Below, piece by piece: positions 1 through 9,847 of a DNA stretch of 64,000 nucleotides. The stretch lies in assembly GCA_002794785.1 (NCBI GenBank), contig NBBA01000018.1, positions 1-64,000 on the forward strand, given 5' to 3'. This DNA comes from Coniferiporia sulphurascens. Lineage: Eukaryota; Basidiomycota; Agaricomycetes; Hymenochaetales; Hymenochaetaceae. A model generated the notes under the pieces. The model saw only the letters and a program-made list of their open reading frames with translations. It searched no databases and was not told the DNA's origin. How positions within the stretch are numbered: the stretch's first letter is position 1; each line of letters opens with the position of its first letter. A program made the position numbers and the translations under genes.

Positions 1-649
1 CTAGATACGTTGCAAAAGCGCGTGCGGCATTCCATCTTAACAGACGTTAACCATCGATGTAGAGAAAAACTTCCAGAGGGCATGAAGACGCACAAATAGT
101 GGCCCCATAAGGGGTGAGAGCCCACAAGTCTGATCTCTATTTCTGACCACGCATTCTTTTTTACATCCTCCTTTCTCTTGCAGGCTGGCGAGCGTGTGTA
201 GGTAGAGACCGTCGGCGAGGGCGAGGGTGGCCTGGGAGGTTCCTGCACGAGCTCAGATATATAAGGGCACCTTCAAGATAAACACGTCGGCGGGATAAAT
301 CACGGTAAACATAGTATCAAGAGCTAAACCTTCGACCTCGTCCTTGGCGCTTTCATCGCTGGCATGTAACTGCATATCTCTAGCCATCGTTCGGCTTCAG
401 CTGTGTCAAGGTCAGTCCTGCTAAATGCGTGTCACACGTGACAGAGGGGGCACGTGACACGTGCCAGGTCAGGTAAGTCTCGGAAAGTCTCGGCAATTAA
501 TATTACTTAGTAATCCAGCAGAGCCACTTTGCTGGCAAAATCGAGCAATCATGATATTCAGTCAGGTAGGGATGCAATATCTTGATACAAATCACTTCAA
601 ACATGTCCGTCAAAGGCATCATGATCAGTGCACGTGTTCGAACGATTTG
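1..649. other. Intergenic, no supported gene
   Basis: The open frames here are short and frequently interrupted, and I recognise no domain. A splice-like pyrimidine tract occurs near 160-182, but I could not join exons on either side of it. Confidence 0.4.
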
Positions 650-2125
650 AAGTGACGGCTCGGCAAAGTTCTCGCCGCTCTGATTTACCGACTCCATCAG
701 AAAATCTATCGACGCCCATGTCTCGGACTATAGGATTCGCCCCACCGGTTTCCCGAACGCGACACCATGGTCTTTCAGGTCATCCCCCCGGTTGTGAATA
801 TCGTGTGCGAATTTGAATATAGGGAGACTGCAGTCCGTACGTGCGCAGACTGGCCGGCAGTTGGAAAAGCGGCCCTTCGTAAATTTGACCGGCATGTACC
901 TCCTTGCTAACTACAGTACTCCGTTCGACCCTGGTCTAGACTCGGCAAATTATTGAGATCATCTGCCCTTACTCAGATCCGATGCTCAGATCTGGTGCGT
1001 TTCTAGCCTTCGAATCCGATGTGTATCGAGGTCGCTATGCTTGGCCCGGGGGTCGTCTTCGACATAACCTTTCTTTCTTGGTGCCTTTTCTAGATGCATT
1101 TTCCATGAGTGCTACAGCAGAATATGTACATACTGGGTTCCGTACCAAACTAAACTATTATTGTTACCGCCGCACGCATGTCAAGCCTAACAGAAACGTG
1201 CAATTCAGGAGCCCTCGCTTCAGGACCTGAATGCTGATTGGCGGGACCGTACATATATCCAGACGACGTGCAGTGGTTAAGATATCACCCCCCCCCTAAA
1301 TCCTTCCTCTTACTTCATTGACAACAAATCACTTACGCAATAATGGCCGAGTCTTACATGGATATAACTGGACCCTCCGTCTTCACTTGTCTGGTGCGAT
1401 TCATTCATCTGACATGGCCTAGCAGGATCAACTTGAAAGAGCTTCGACCTCCTGTGTTTACCTATTCCTAGCTGAAAGCCAAGGAAGGGACGGCAGATGA
1501 AATGGAACACTTCATCGCCATCGAAAAGGCCCGCGCGGATTCGGATGCCGAGCCTGGGACATTGTCCTTTGATATCGTCAGATACGGAAATACGTTCGCG
1601 GGGTGGGTAAAGTAAGTATCGATTTCCTCCGAGTCGGCCATGAATTTTGTAATCTTGATCGCCGTTGATCACCATACAACCTTTTGTCGTTAGATACAAG
1701 GATTCCGATGCCTTTGAAACGTGAGACGCCTTCAAATTTCTGCGGTATCATTGAAAAATGAGCATTTTCAACGTCCCGCATGCAATCCTACATCTTCTAA
1801 TGCTCTTCGAATACAGACACTTTGCCAATCAAAGCTCAGCTTACAGGAAATTCTTAGCCGAGAACTATGAAGAGGTAACTAATAAGCATAAGTCATCATT
1901 CTTAGCGACTTATGTACAAATCCACTAGGAACCCGTCCTGTTGTTTTATCCTGCAGACCCGCCTAAAATGTAATAATTTATCATCATGTTTCTGCTCTAA
2001 GGTCCCGTTCACAGTTGGAGTCCGTTTCTTATTAGCTGAGGACTGTATCGTTCTTTTGGCGCGCGCATATATTGACTTGAGTACTACCCATTTTGGAGTG
2101 AAAGATTCCGGAGGAATCCAGTTCT
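650..2125 (+). repeat. Tandem duplication unit A (holds ABM gene 1)
   Basis: This stretch is homologous along its length to 2165-3855 in direct orientation. Shared blocks include the region around 700-780 (matching 2225-2310), the promoter block starting GATTGGCGGGACC near 1235 (matching 2972), the whole five-exon gene and about 150 bases past its stop. Exons are far better conserved than flanks and introns, so the duplication is not recent. Confidence 0.8.
1343..1973 (+). CDS. ABM-like small monooxygenase-fold protein, copy 1
   Basis: The product is a 106-residue single-domain protein of the antibiotic biosynthesis monooxygenase (ABM, dimeric alpha/beta barrel) superfamily. Members act as small cofactor-free oxygenases or as ligand-binding proteins; substrate unknown here. 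Exons are 1343-1393, 1472-1611, 1694-1720, 1817-1874 and 1929-1973, all with GT-AG introns, summing to 321 nt. The core begins KAKEGTADEMEHF, continues IEKARADSDAEPGTLSFD (the usual E-x-G-x-x-x-F/Y/D turn) and ends with THFANQSSAYRKF, matching the His-containing C-terminal helix of the family. There is no signal peptide or membrane segment. The start is the first ATG after a TATA-like stretch near 1250 and is conserved in copy 2. Family call fairly confident; function not. Confidence 0.72.
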
Positions 2126-2340
2126 GGGTCGTAGTGGTGAGTGACAGGGCAAAAAATAAGATCGCGGGTGACTTCCGGACGTGACTCGGTCGCCGCTCCG
2201 CTTAAGAGCGGTTGATCGGCTTCATTGGAACATCTATTGACGCTCATGTCTCGTGCCGTAAGAATCGCTTCACCAGTTTCCCGGACACGACACCATGATC
2301 TTTCAGGTCCCCGCTCGTGTACACACTCTCGTGCGAACTC

Positions 2341-2518
2341 TGTTGAAGTTCGTTCGAGTCCGATGCCGAGGTCGGCCGTCGGAGTTTGAAATACTTTACG
2401 TGGATTTTTCATTGCCTATATGCGCGCTCGGTTTCCCTCGCGTGATTATCTACTGGTTACACGATATTCTTGGATACGGAGTGCATTCGCCAGCGCCGCG
2501 AATTGCTGAATTCCAACA
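2341..2518 (+). mobile_element. Solo LTR, TG..CA family, copy 1
   Basis: A 178-bp sequence begins TGTTGAAGTTCG and ends GAATTCCAACA. It is flanked by a perfect 5-bp direct repeat AACTC (2336-2340 and 2519-2523). A second copy lies inverted at 29832-30003 with a different 5-bp target duplication. TG..CA ends, a short terminal inverted repeat and 5-bp duplications fit a solo LTR. A TRIM-like element is the alternative. Confidence 0.75.
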
Positions 2519-3079
2519 AACTCGAGTACATGGAGTCTGGAGTCCGTACTACGTCTGCTTACTGGTCGGCAGCCGAAATAGAGGCCCCCCTTCGTGGCTT
2601 TGACTGACGTACGTGTTCCCCTCGCTAACCGTTCCGTTCGAGTTAGTAGAGTCGCACACTGATGAGATCACCTTCCGTTGCCTAGCTCGATTTTCAGATC
2701 TGAACCATCTCTCGCATTCGTCTTCAATACATCGGGATCGCTTAGTCTGTGTGCTTGATGTCACCTTCGACATAACCTTTTACCTCCTTCCTCCGCGTTC
2801 AATCCGACTTTCTTGCCAGTGGTGCCATTCCCTAGATCCGTTTTCCATGCGTGTTACTCAGCAGAATATGTCTTGGGTTCTGTACCAAATCAAATTCTTA
2901 TTGTTATGCCCGCCCGTGTGTCAAGCTTACCCGAAGTGTAATTCAGAAGCCGTCGCTTCAGGGCCTGAATGCCGATTGGCGGGACCATATATATGTATAC
3001 GGCTTGCTCAGAACATCACCCTCCTAAATCTTTCCTCTTGCTTCATTGACCACAAACCGCATCCGCTTGATACTCTATA

Positions 3080-3714
3080 ATGGCTGAGTCTTATAAGGAT
3101 ATAACCGGAGCCATCGTCCTCAGTGCTTCGGTGCGTTTCGTTCATTTGCCATGGCCTCGCTGGATATATGAATTTCGACCTTCGTATGTTCGCTTGTTCC
3201 TAGGTGAAAGCCAAGGAAGGGAAGGCAGATGAACTTGAACAGTTATTCGCCATTGAAAAGGCTCGCGCAGACTCGGATGCCGAGCCTGGGTCACTGTCTT
3301 GCGATGTAGTCAGATACGAAAACTCCTTCGCAGCGTGGATTAAGTGGGTGCCACTTTCTGAGACTGCGAAATCGTGATCGCCGTTGATCACTATTTGTCG
3401 TTAGATACAGAGATTCCGACGCCGCAGAAACGTGAGACACTCTCTCTGGAGATTAAATTTCTCCCGATGTCCCATTGGGAAACGAGCCTCTTTTAACATT
3501 TCGCTTGCCTCCATCGTCTAATATACTTCAAATACAGACACTTCAACAATCAAAGTTCAGCCTACAGGAAATTCTTGGCCGATGGCTTTGGCGAGGTGAC
3601 TAACAAATTTAAAATATTCTTTTTTCATCTATTTACAAACAAATCTACTACTAGGAGCCTGTCATAGTGTTTTATCCTGCAGACTCGTTACCCGCGCCGA
3701 CGAAAAAGCAGTGA
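3080..3714 (+). CDS. ABM-like small monooxygenase-fold protein, copy 2
   Basis: This is a tandem paralog of the gene at 1343-1973 and has the same five-exon structure with identical intron positions and phases. Exons are 3080-3130, 3204-3343, 3405-3431, 3538-3595 and 3655-3714, totalling 336 nt (111 residues). The core reads VKAKEGKADELEQLFAIEKA then DSDAEPGSLSCDVVRYEN and ends in THFNNQSSAYRKF. The last exon is longer than in copy 1 and ends PAPTKKQ. Differences include Cys for Phe after SLS and WIKYRD for WVKYKD, so the two may differ in ligand. Both share the upstream promoter block. Family call as for copy 1; substrate unknown. Confidence 0.72.
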
Positions 3715-3855
3715 TGTTCAGGTTTTAAGGTACTGTCTACAGTTAGGGTTCTGCGTTTCAGTAGTTTGGTGGCGATATGTCTTTTTTTTGACGCATGCAT
3801 ATCGTGATTTGTGTACAACCATTTTGATGAAAAAGGCTCTGAAGGAATCCAGCTT

Positions 3856-4485
3856 ACTTGAGTGAAAGGTAACAAAAATATGAGCGTGCAGACGAAGCTC
3901 GGGGACTTGGTTTCTTAATAGCGCCAGCCGTCGGCCCAATAGGTCTTCAAACTTTATTTTAGTAATTTCCGGCTTCGAACAATCCTCTGGGTCCGGACGC
4001 CTTGGTATCCTTGCGACTTCAGCGACGAGGATTGACTGTGTGCACTTATGCTCTGTTGCATTTCGGAAGACCAGATATGATATTCGCTCGACGTCTTTAA
4101 GGAATCAGTGCAGTTTCAGGTTTACACAAAGATTGAAGTTGACGCTTTATTCGCCGTCTATCATCCCCAATGTTCAAGTATATTTCTAGATATCCGAATA
4201 TCCGAGTCATCGCAACTTGAACCAATCAAATTTTCGGGCCGAAGCAACGGCAGTCGCGGCTTCCGAGACACATGATCTGTTTCCCGGCAGAAAGTACTAA
4301 TAATAGATAAATACCGTGAGAGTTCGATGTCCCGCATGTGGACAGCACTGATTCCGTCCCGCAGGCTGACGTCATTTGCACATGTGGGTCTAGGCAGTCG
4401 AGTTCCCACGAGTTTTTATTTGCTAAGGTACCAATAATATGCGCTTTCTCCGACTCTTGCCGCCGTCGACTTGAACAAGCAACTT
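3856..4485. other. Intergenic upstream of the histidine kinase
   Basis: No supported gene. Open frames on both strands are short and overlap one another. This stretch should contain the promoter of the downstream kinase, but I see no convincing TATA box. Confidence 0.4.
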
Positions 4486-7400
4486 ATGCCCGACGCTGCG
4501 TGCAGCAGCGACCACGACATGGGCAACGACGGAGGCGGTCGGTCCACCAACGTTCAAGAGATGCCCACAACGGCCGAGCCCCATAAAGCACGCCGTCGTG
4601 ATACTGGTATCTTCCCCAGGACGCCCGATGTTGCGCACGCCGTTGACCTTAACCGTCGCCGCCGTCGTGGTGGCCGGTCGACAGACCATCTTCCTCTTCC
4701 GGTTCTGGCCACAAAGTCGAACCTCAAGAAGAACAATCGCCAAAGCGAACGAAGACAGGAGCAGGAGACCGTCATGGAGCTTATACACACTATGCGGCAT
4801 GGCGGCGAGCTCAAGTCCCATAGCCATTCTCGCAGCCGCGGTCAAAAAAATACTCGGATCGAAGGTGGTGGTTTGCGTGTGCGCTGGGCGCGCTTCAAGC
4901 AAAGACTTGGTACTGGTAGCGCACTCTCTGTCTCGTTACTAGACGGCACCGGCGAGTCGACAGACAGCTCGCGCTCCTTGCGCCGTGCGACTCTCGGGTA
5001 CGGAATTGCGGGCGAAGGTGAAGAAGCGAACCAAGTTGACGATGATGCCGAGTTTGACCAGGTTGTCGTCGACAACGTACTTGGGTTGAGTTCCGATTCT
5101 CATCCCAGCGAGCATCATGTACACTCAACCAGCAGGGATGGCACAGGCAACGCAAAAAGTAACACAACATCTGTTACCGAGTCTCAGTCGCAGTCACAGC
5201 ATCTGTATGGTTTCTGGGAATCAAATGTTGTTCTCAACTTCCTTCGCTGGCGGCTCTACCCTCTCTTGTACCATTTTTTTGCGATGCGTTTTGTTGATGG
5301 CACCGAAGTTGATTATAATAAGGAAGCATGGTGGTCCAGCAAATCTTTAGCTCTCTACTGCTCACTGTTCTTCATCATCGACTGGTTCCTCATCCTTGGT
5401 CTCGGTGCCCGTCCTTACTCACTCGCCGACGAAATTTTCTATTATGGGGTTGGTCCGCTCCTCACTTTACCGTTGCCCTTTCTCGTTATATATGACTTCC
5501 CATTTTTACGCCCGATGATATACCAAATTTACTTGTTCGTTACCGTCTGGAGCTGGGCTGTTTATTCGACTGCTTATATGTATGCCTGCGATTATTACGG
5601 CAAACGCCTCGGTGCAGACATGTGTGGTTCAAGGGACTTTATAAGCTTCTTCTTGTGCGTCTTTCGATTTTGTCATCTCCTTATTTTCTCCACTAATATC
5701 GCCTCAACAAGTCTTTCAATTGGGTTCCCTGCAATAGCGGTGTTCGGTTTGCGCATGTCGCGTCTTTCAAACGCGATTGGGTTGATCATTTTCTTCATAC
5801 AAAACGTAAGCTCTTGTGTTTTCCAAAAAGAAAATCGATCCTTGATATAGATTTTGGTAGTGTGTCCTCATCCTTCCGGAGCGTCCCGCATTCACTAGAA
5901 GTGCGTCTTCTTGTCTTCAATCTAATACACACTAACCCGAAGCAGATGTCATAAACATGCTCCTTTTCCACATTTTCTTGCTGTATATTCACTTCAAGCG
6001 GGAGTCTGTACGTATATATTTGTCTTTTGTTCAGTATGTACCATTTTTAAACGCTGCTTATCTTTCGTGCAGACGGAGCGCCGCAATTTTGCTCTGCGTA
6101 TGCAACTGAAAGTACAATTCCGTGCGACACAGAGTGCGCAGGTAAACGAGCGAAAGGCAAGTGACTCAAAGCGCCGTCTCACTAGCTACGTTTTCCACGA
6201 GGTTCGCGTCCCCCTCAATACCGCTCGTACGTCGCCGATTCTATTTCTGTCTCTCATCTCTGATGCTAAAAGGGTTTGGCTTCCGCAGTACTCGCCGTGC
6301 AGAACATGGAGGCAACGGGCCCGGTGTCCAAGGGACAGGAAATAGAGTGGACCGCGCTCAGCGGAAGTTTGAGCATGATGTCAAAAGGTATGATCTTTAT
6401 GTAGCTTTCATACTCGGTATCGCACTGCTTCTGCGATCTTCCAGTCTTTGGATTTCAAGTACTAAATTCAAACTCACTTATTTTAGTACTCAACGATGTG
6501 CTCGACTTTGATCGTCTTGACTCTGGACGTTTTTCCACGGTCAATATGCCGTACAATATAGTGCGCATTTTATATTATCACTGGCTTCGAGTCTCATAAT
6601 GACTGGACTATCAACAGCATCAGACAATTCGCTCTATCCTCATCCCGCTTCGTCTGGCCGCAGACGCTCGTGGACTTTTGCTTACGGTTGAGCTTGACAA
6701 AAGAATTGATCAGGTACGTCGCGTCACTCTAGCTTATGTAAGTTCCGAGATATTCATTTGTCTCCGCCAGGTTGCACGCCGTGCCGTGCTCGCCGCGAAG
6801 GGAGTTGATTCTGCGGGCATAGCAGCAGCCCTTGCGTCACAAGAAGATGAAGATGGACTTGTGCTTGGTGATGAGATGCGACTACGTCAAATTGTGAATA
6901 ACCTCGCGAGCAATGCATGCAAGTTCACGCCTGCCGGCGGGCAAATCCGTATTGTGACAAAACTCGTCGCCCCTGCGCTTCTATCAACAGAGCTTCTTGA
7001 CGGCGAGACCGATGCAGCACCTCGGGAACAGGAACAGGATGCTAGTGCTGACGACAAAAAGGATATTGATTCTGCTGGTCAAATAGATGGTGTTGCGAGT
7101 TCGGATCAGGCCGTAGTCGACTTAAGCAAAGGTTTAGGGTCTTCTGCATCTCCTTCAGAGAAGCTGCGCTTGCCGTGGCGACGCCACTCGGGAAAAAAGA
7201 GGCCAGACAATGATTATCCGAAGACGGCCAAAAATGGACAACGCCTCGGTGACGCGCTGGACAGAGCGGAGAAAGGTGAGTACCAGGCCACCGCTTTGCC
7301 GTTTGTACTTGCGTCGTCTGCTACGCCACTGTCGACCGCACAACTCGTGAGACACAACTCCCATGACTTGAACACGCTGGACAACATCGTAGTACGAGTG

Positions 7401-9085
7401 GAGGTGCACGATACTGGGGTTGGGATACGGGCTCGTGATTTAGTGGACCACAAGCTTTTTAGGTATGTTTTGCGTCGCAGAGTTGATGAATCTGTCATGA
7501 CGTATTGATCTTCCCACAAGTCCATACGTACAGACAGAAGTGAGTACTGATTTGACCGAGGTAACTGATTTGCTCCAATTCTTACGCACGTTGTTGTAGA
7601 TTGGGAAGTATCAGGGTGGAAAAGGAACCGGACTCGGTCTTGCTCTTGTACGCCGGATTGTCAAGCTCAGTGGTGGGCGGCTAGGAGTCAAGAGTAAATT
7701 AGGTCAGGGCAGCACCTTCTGGGTTGAGATGCGTACGTTTTCCACCTTCATCTACCTTCGATATTCTAAGCTTTACTTCCTCGTTAGCTCTGGGCATCGG
7801 TAAGCGAATTATCAGTGACACGCATGGCAGGCCAGAAGTTCCACGCGACGGCTCAGATTACTCGGACGGACAGAGGAAGCTCGCCCTTGGTCTCGAAGAC
7901 TTGAAATTTGCACGAGCAATCGGGGAGGGTGACACACCGTCGACTCTAGTGGCTAATCATGGCAATATCACAAATTCTGTACATGCCGCTTACATGCAAG
8001 GGTCACTACAAGATTACAATTACATATCCGCGCCAGTGGGTCTACCTCTATCCTCCCCGATAGTTTCAGAGCGCGCTATGAAGAACATCATGGACCAAAG
8101 CGGTCTTTTTGAAATCGTGGCACAGCCGATGTTGATGACAGGTCCAGGACTCGAACGGCCGAGGACACCAATTCCGTCTGCCGACTCGTATATAAAGACC
8201 GCTGAAAAGTCTAGTTGCGATGAGACAGGTAACAAAGAGCGTTACGGGAAAGAGGAAACGACGGAGGCTACACCATGCTCGCCCCTTCCCCCTGCCTCGC
8301 ATCCTGTAGGCTTGACCTCCACACCAACGATTCTCGAACCTGGACCTGTATCCATAGATGCCGCATCTGCATCCGCCGCGGCCTCTGTCTCTAAGCCCAC
8401 GTCCAATCCCAGGCCTTACGAAGGTTTGCGTGTACTTGTCGTGGATGATGACCAGATTACTCGCAGCTTGATGTCGCGCATGCTCATGCGTCTGGGTTGT
8501 AGCGTCGTGCTTGCAGAGAACGGAAAGGTTGCCCTGGAGAAGATCCTTGGGGGCCCGGTTCCGACGGGCCTCCTTCGCGGAGAGGCGGGTACAATGCCGT
8601 CGGATGCTGCAACTCCGGGAATCGGGGAGACGCAGCCGGAGCACGTCTATCATTTTGATGTAGTGTTCCTGGACAATCAAATGGTAAATTCGATTAGACT
8701 CAACGCTGTGTCTGGAATTAATGTGGTATACGTTTGCAGCCCATAATGTCGGGACTGGATACTGTTACTGTACTACGGGCTCTCGGACGCAAGGACTTGG
8801 TCGTTGGTGTAACGGGTGAGGAGTTTTTCATCCTCGTAATTATGTATGCATGCGGGTTTAACCAGTGTGTGCCAGGAAACGCGCTCTTGGCTGATCAGCG
8901 GGAATACCTTAATGTTGGGGTAAACCGGTACGTACACTCAGGGGTTTGGCTTCGTTTCTTCGTATTAGCTAACTAGATCAATCAGTGTTCTGACTAAACC
9001 GGTTTACGAAAGTAGTCTGAGGTCGGTATTATCGCAAGCCAGTGGTCAGCGTATTAGGGACGAACCTTCTGAGCTACCTCCGTGA
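4486..9085 (+). CDS. Membrane hybrid histidine kinase
   Basis: A 1239-residue sensor kinase for His-Asp phosphorelay. Exons: 4486-5805, 5999-6007, 6073-6226, 6289-6387, 6487-6560, 6618-6713, 6771-7462, 7521-7539, 7600-7732, 7788-8683, 8740-8815, 8876-8927, 8986-9085 (3720 nt). Residues about 1-245 are polar and low-complexity. About six hydrophobic segments follow (roughly 250-443), the presumed sensor. The HisKA H-box is [12 protein letters not shown] with His near 485. The HATPase part has N-box [12 protein letters not shown] (about 625-636), G1 DTGVGI (about 802) and G2 [11 protein letters not shown]. The receiver has the acidic pocket VLVVDDD (about 1084), phospho-acceptor Asp in FLDNQMP (about 1161) and Lys in LTKPV (about 1211). 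Exon 2 is only 9 nt (R-E-S). A Ser/Pro-rich linker separates kinase and receiver. The start is the first in-frame ATG. All catalytic residues are present, so it is probably functional; its signal is unknown. Confidence 0.9.
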
Positions 9086-9419
9086 CGCAGCAAGGTCTTT
9101 GAACCTTACGTTTAGTCGTTTCTTAACTTTTTCTCGGGAATTTCTGTCTTTTAGCCAATGGAGTTTCCAATCGTTTTCTCTTGCCTATCCGGTAGCTGCT
9201 GATCCTGTAAACCCATAGTTTGAGGTCTCTTGTTTGTGGTTTTCTTCGCATTTTGGTTGCATTCGCTCTGCTCTATTTCCCTGGACTCTCACCGTCGCAT
9301 TTTGTTCCGCCAGCATCATATACACGTTGATCTTCAATAGTAACTTATCGACGATTTATAAACTCTGGATCATCTCTGTACTTGCCCATAATTTCATCCT
9401 CACTGTATACACGAACTTG

Positions 9420-9761
9420 TCATTCATTATACACGCTCATGTCTGAGTCATCGGTTATTATCAGTTTGCTTTGTTGCTCCGAAATGATCGCAGGTTCGAT
9501 AGCCTTTTGATTGGTGCGCGCTGATAGTCGTTTATAAAACACAGCCGACTTGCCCGAGCCAGTAGAAGATGCATTCGCGGTGGGAGGAAAAGAAGAGGGT
9601 GTAGTAGGACCGCAGCAGACTGACCAGGTTCTTTGTATATATGCTGCTGCGGGCTGAGGACTAAGAACGCGGTCCTCGGACGAACTGGACGATGGCGCAG
9701 TCGTGCCGTGCGTGCCGAGACACGCATACCCATCTCCGCGTAGGTCGGCGGCGACGCTCAT
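9420..9761 (-). CDS. Possible small Ser/Thr-rich protein
   Basis: An uninterrupted 113-codon frame lies on the minus strand between the kinase and the Zn2Cys6 factor, divergent from the latter. The predicted product is rich in Ser, Thr, Pro and Ala in its first half and charged in its second half. It has no signal peptide, membrane segment or domain I recognise. Its ATG overlaps the palindrome at 9761-9776. It could be a real small gene sharing a divergent promoter with the transcription factor, a leader region, or chance. Low confidence. Confidence 0.3.
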   Translation of the reverse strand: MSVAADLRGDGYACLGTHGTTAPSSSSSEDRVLSPQPAAAYIQRTWSVCCGPTTPSSFPPTANASSTGSGKSAVFYKRLSARTNQKAIEPAIISEQQSKLIITDDSDMSVYNE

Positions 9762-9776
9762 ATACTATATAGTATA
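9761..9776. promoter_or_regulatory. 16-bp perfect AT palindrome, divergent promoter candidate
   Basis: The sequence TATACTATATAGTATA is a perfect palindrome. It lies 70-85 bases upstream of the Zn2Cys6 factor start (9848) and at the start codon of the divergent small frame. It could serve as a TATA element for either direction or as an operator. Confidence 0.4.
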
Positions 9777-9847
9777 CACCGCCTCGTCGGCCACGGCTGC
9801 ATGTCCTATAATTACCGCGACTTGACTCTTCCCTTGCTCAGTCCAAA

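Larger units (their letters stand above)
2165..3855 (+). repeat. Tandem duplication unit B (holds ABM gene 2)
   Basis: This is the second unit of the direct duplication described at 650-2125. It is longer because of a 178-bp element at 2341-2518 that is absent from unit A at the corresponding place (around 810-820). That places the insertion after the duplication, or marks its loss from A. Confidence 0.8.

Noticed and set aside
4423..4902. 159-codon minus-strand frame
   Set aside because: Antisense to exon 1 of the histidine kinase; no motif of its own, and the kinase frame continues into recognisable domains.
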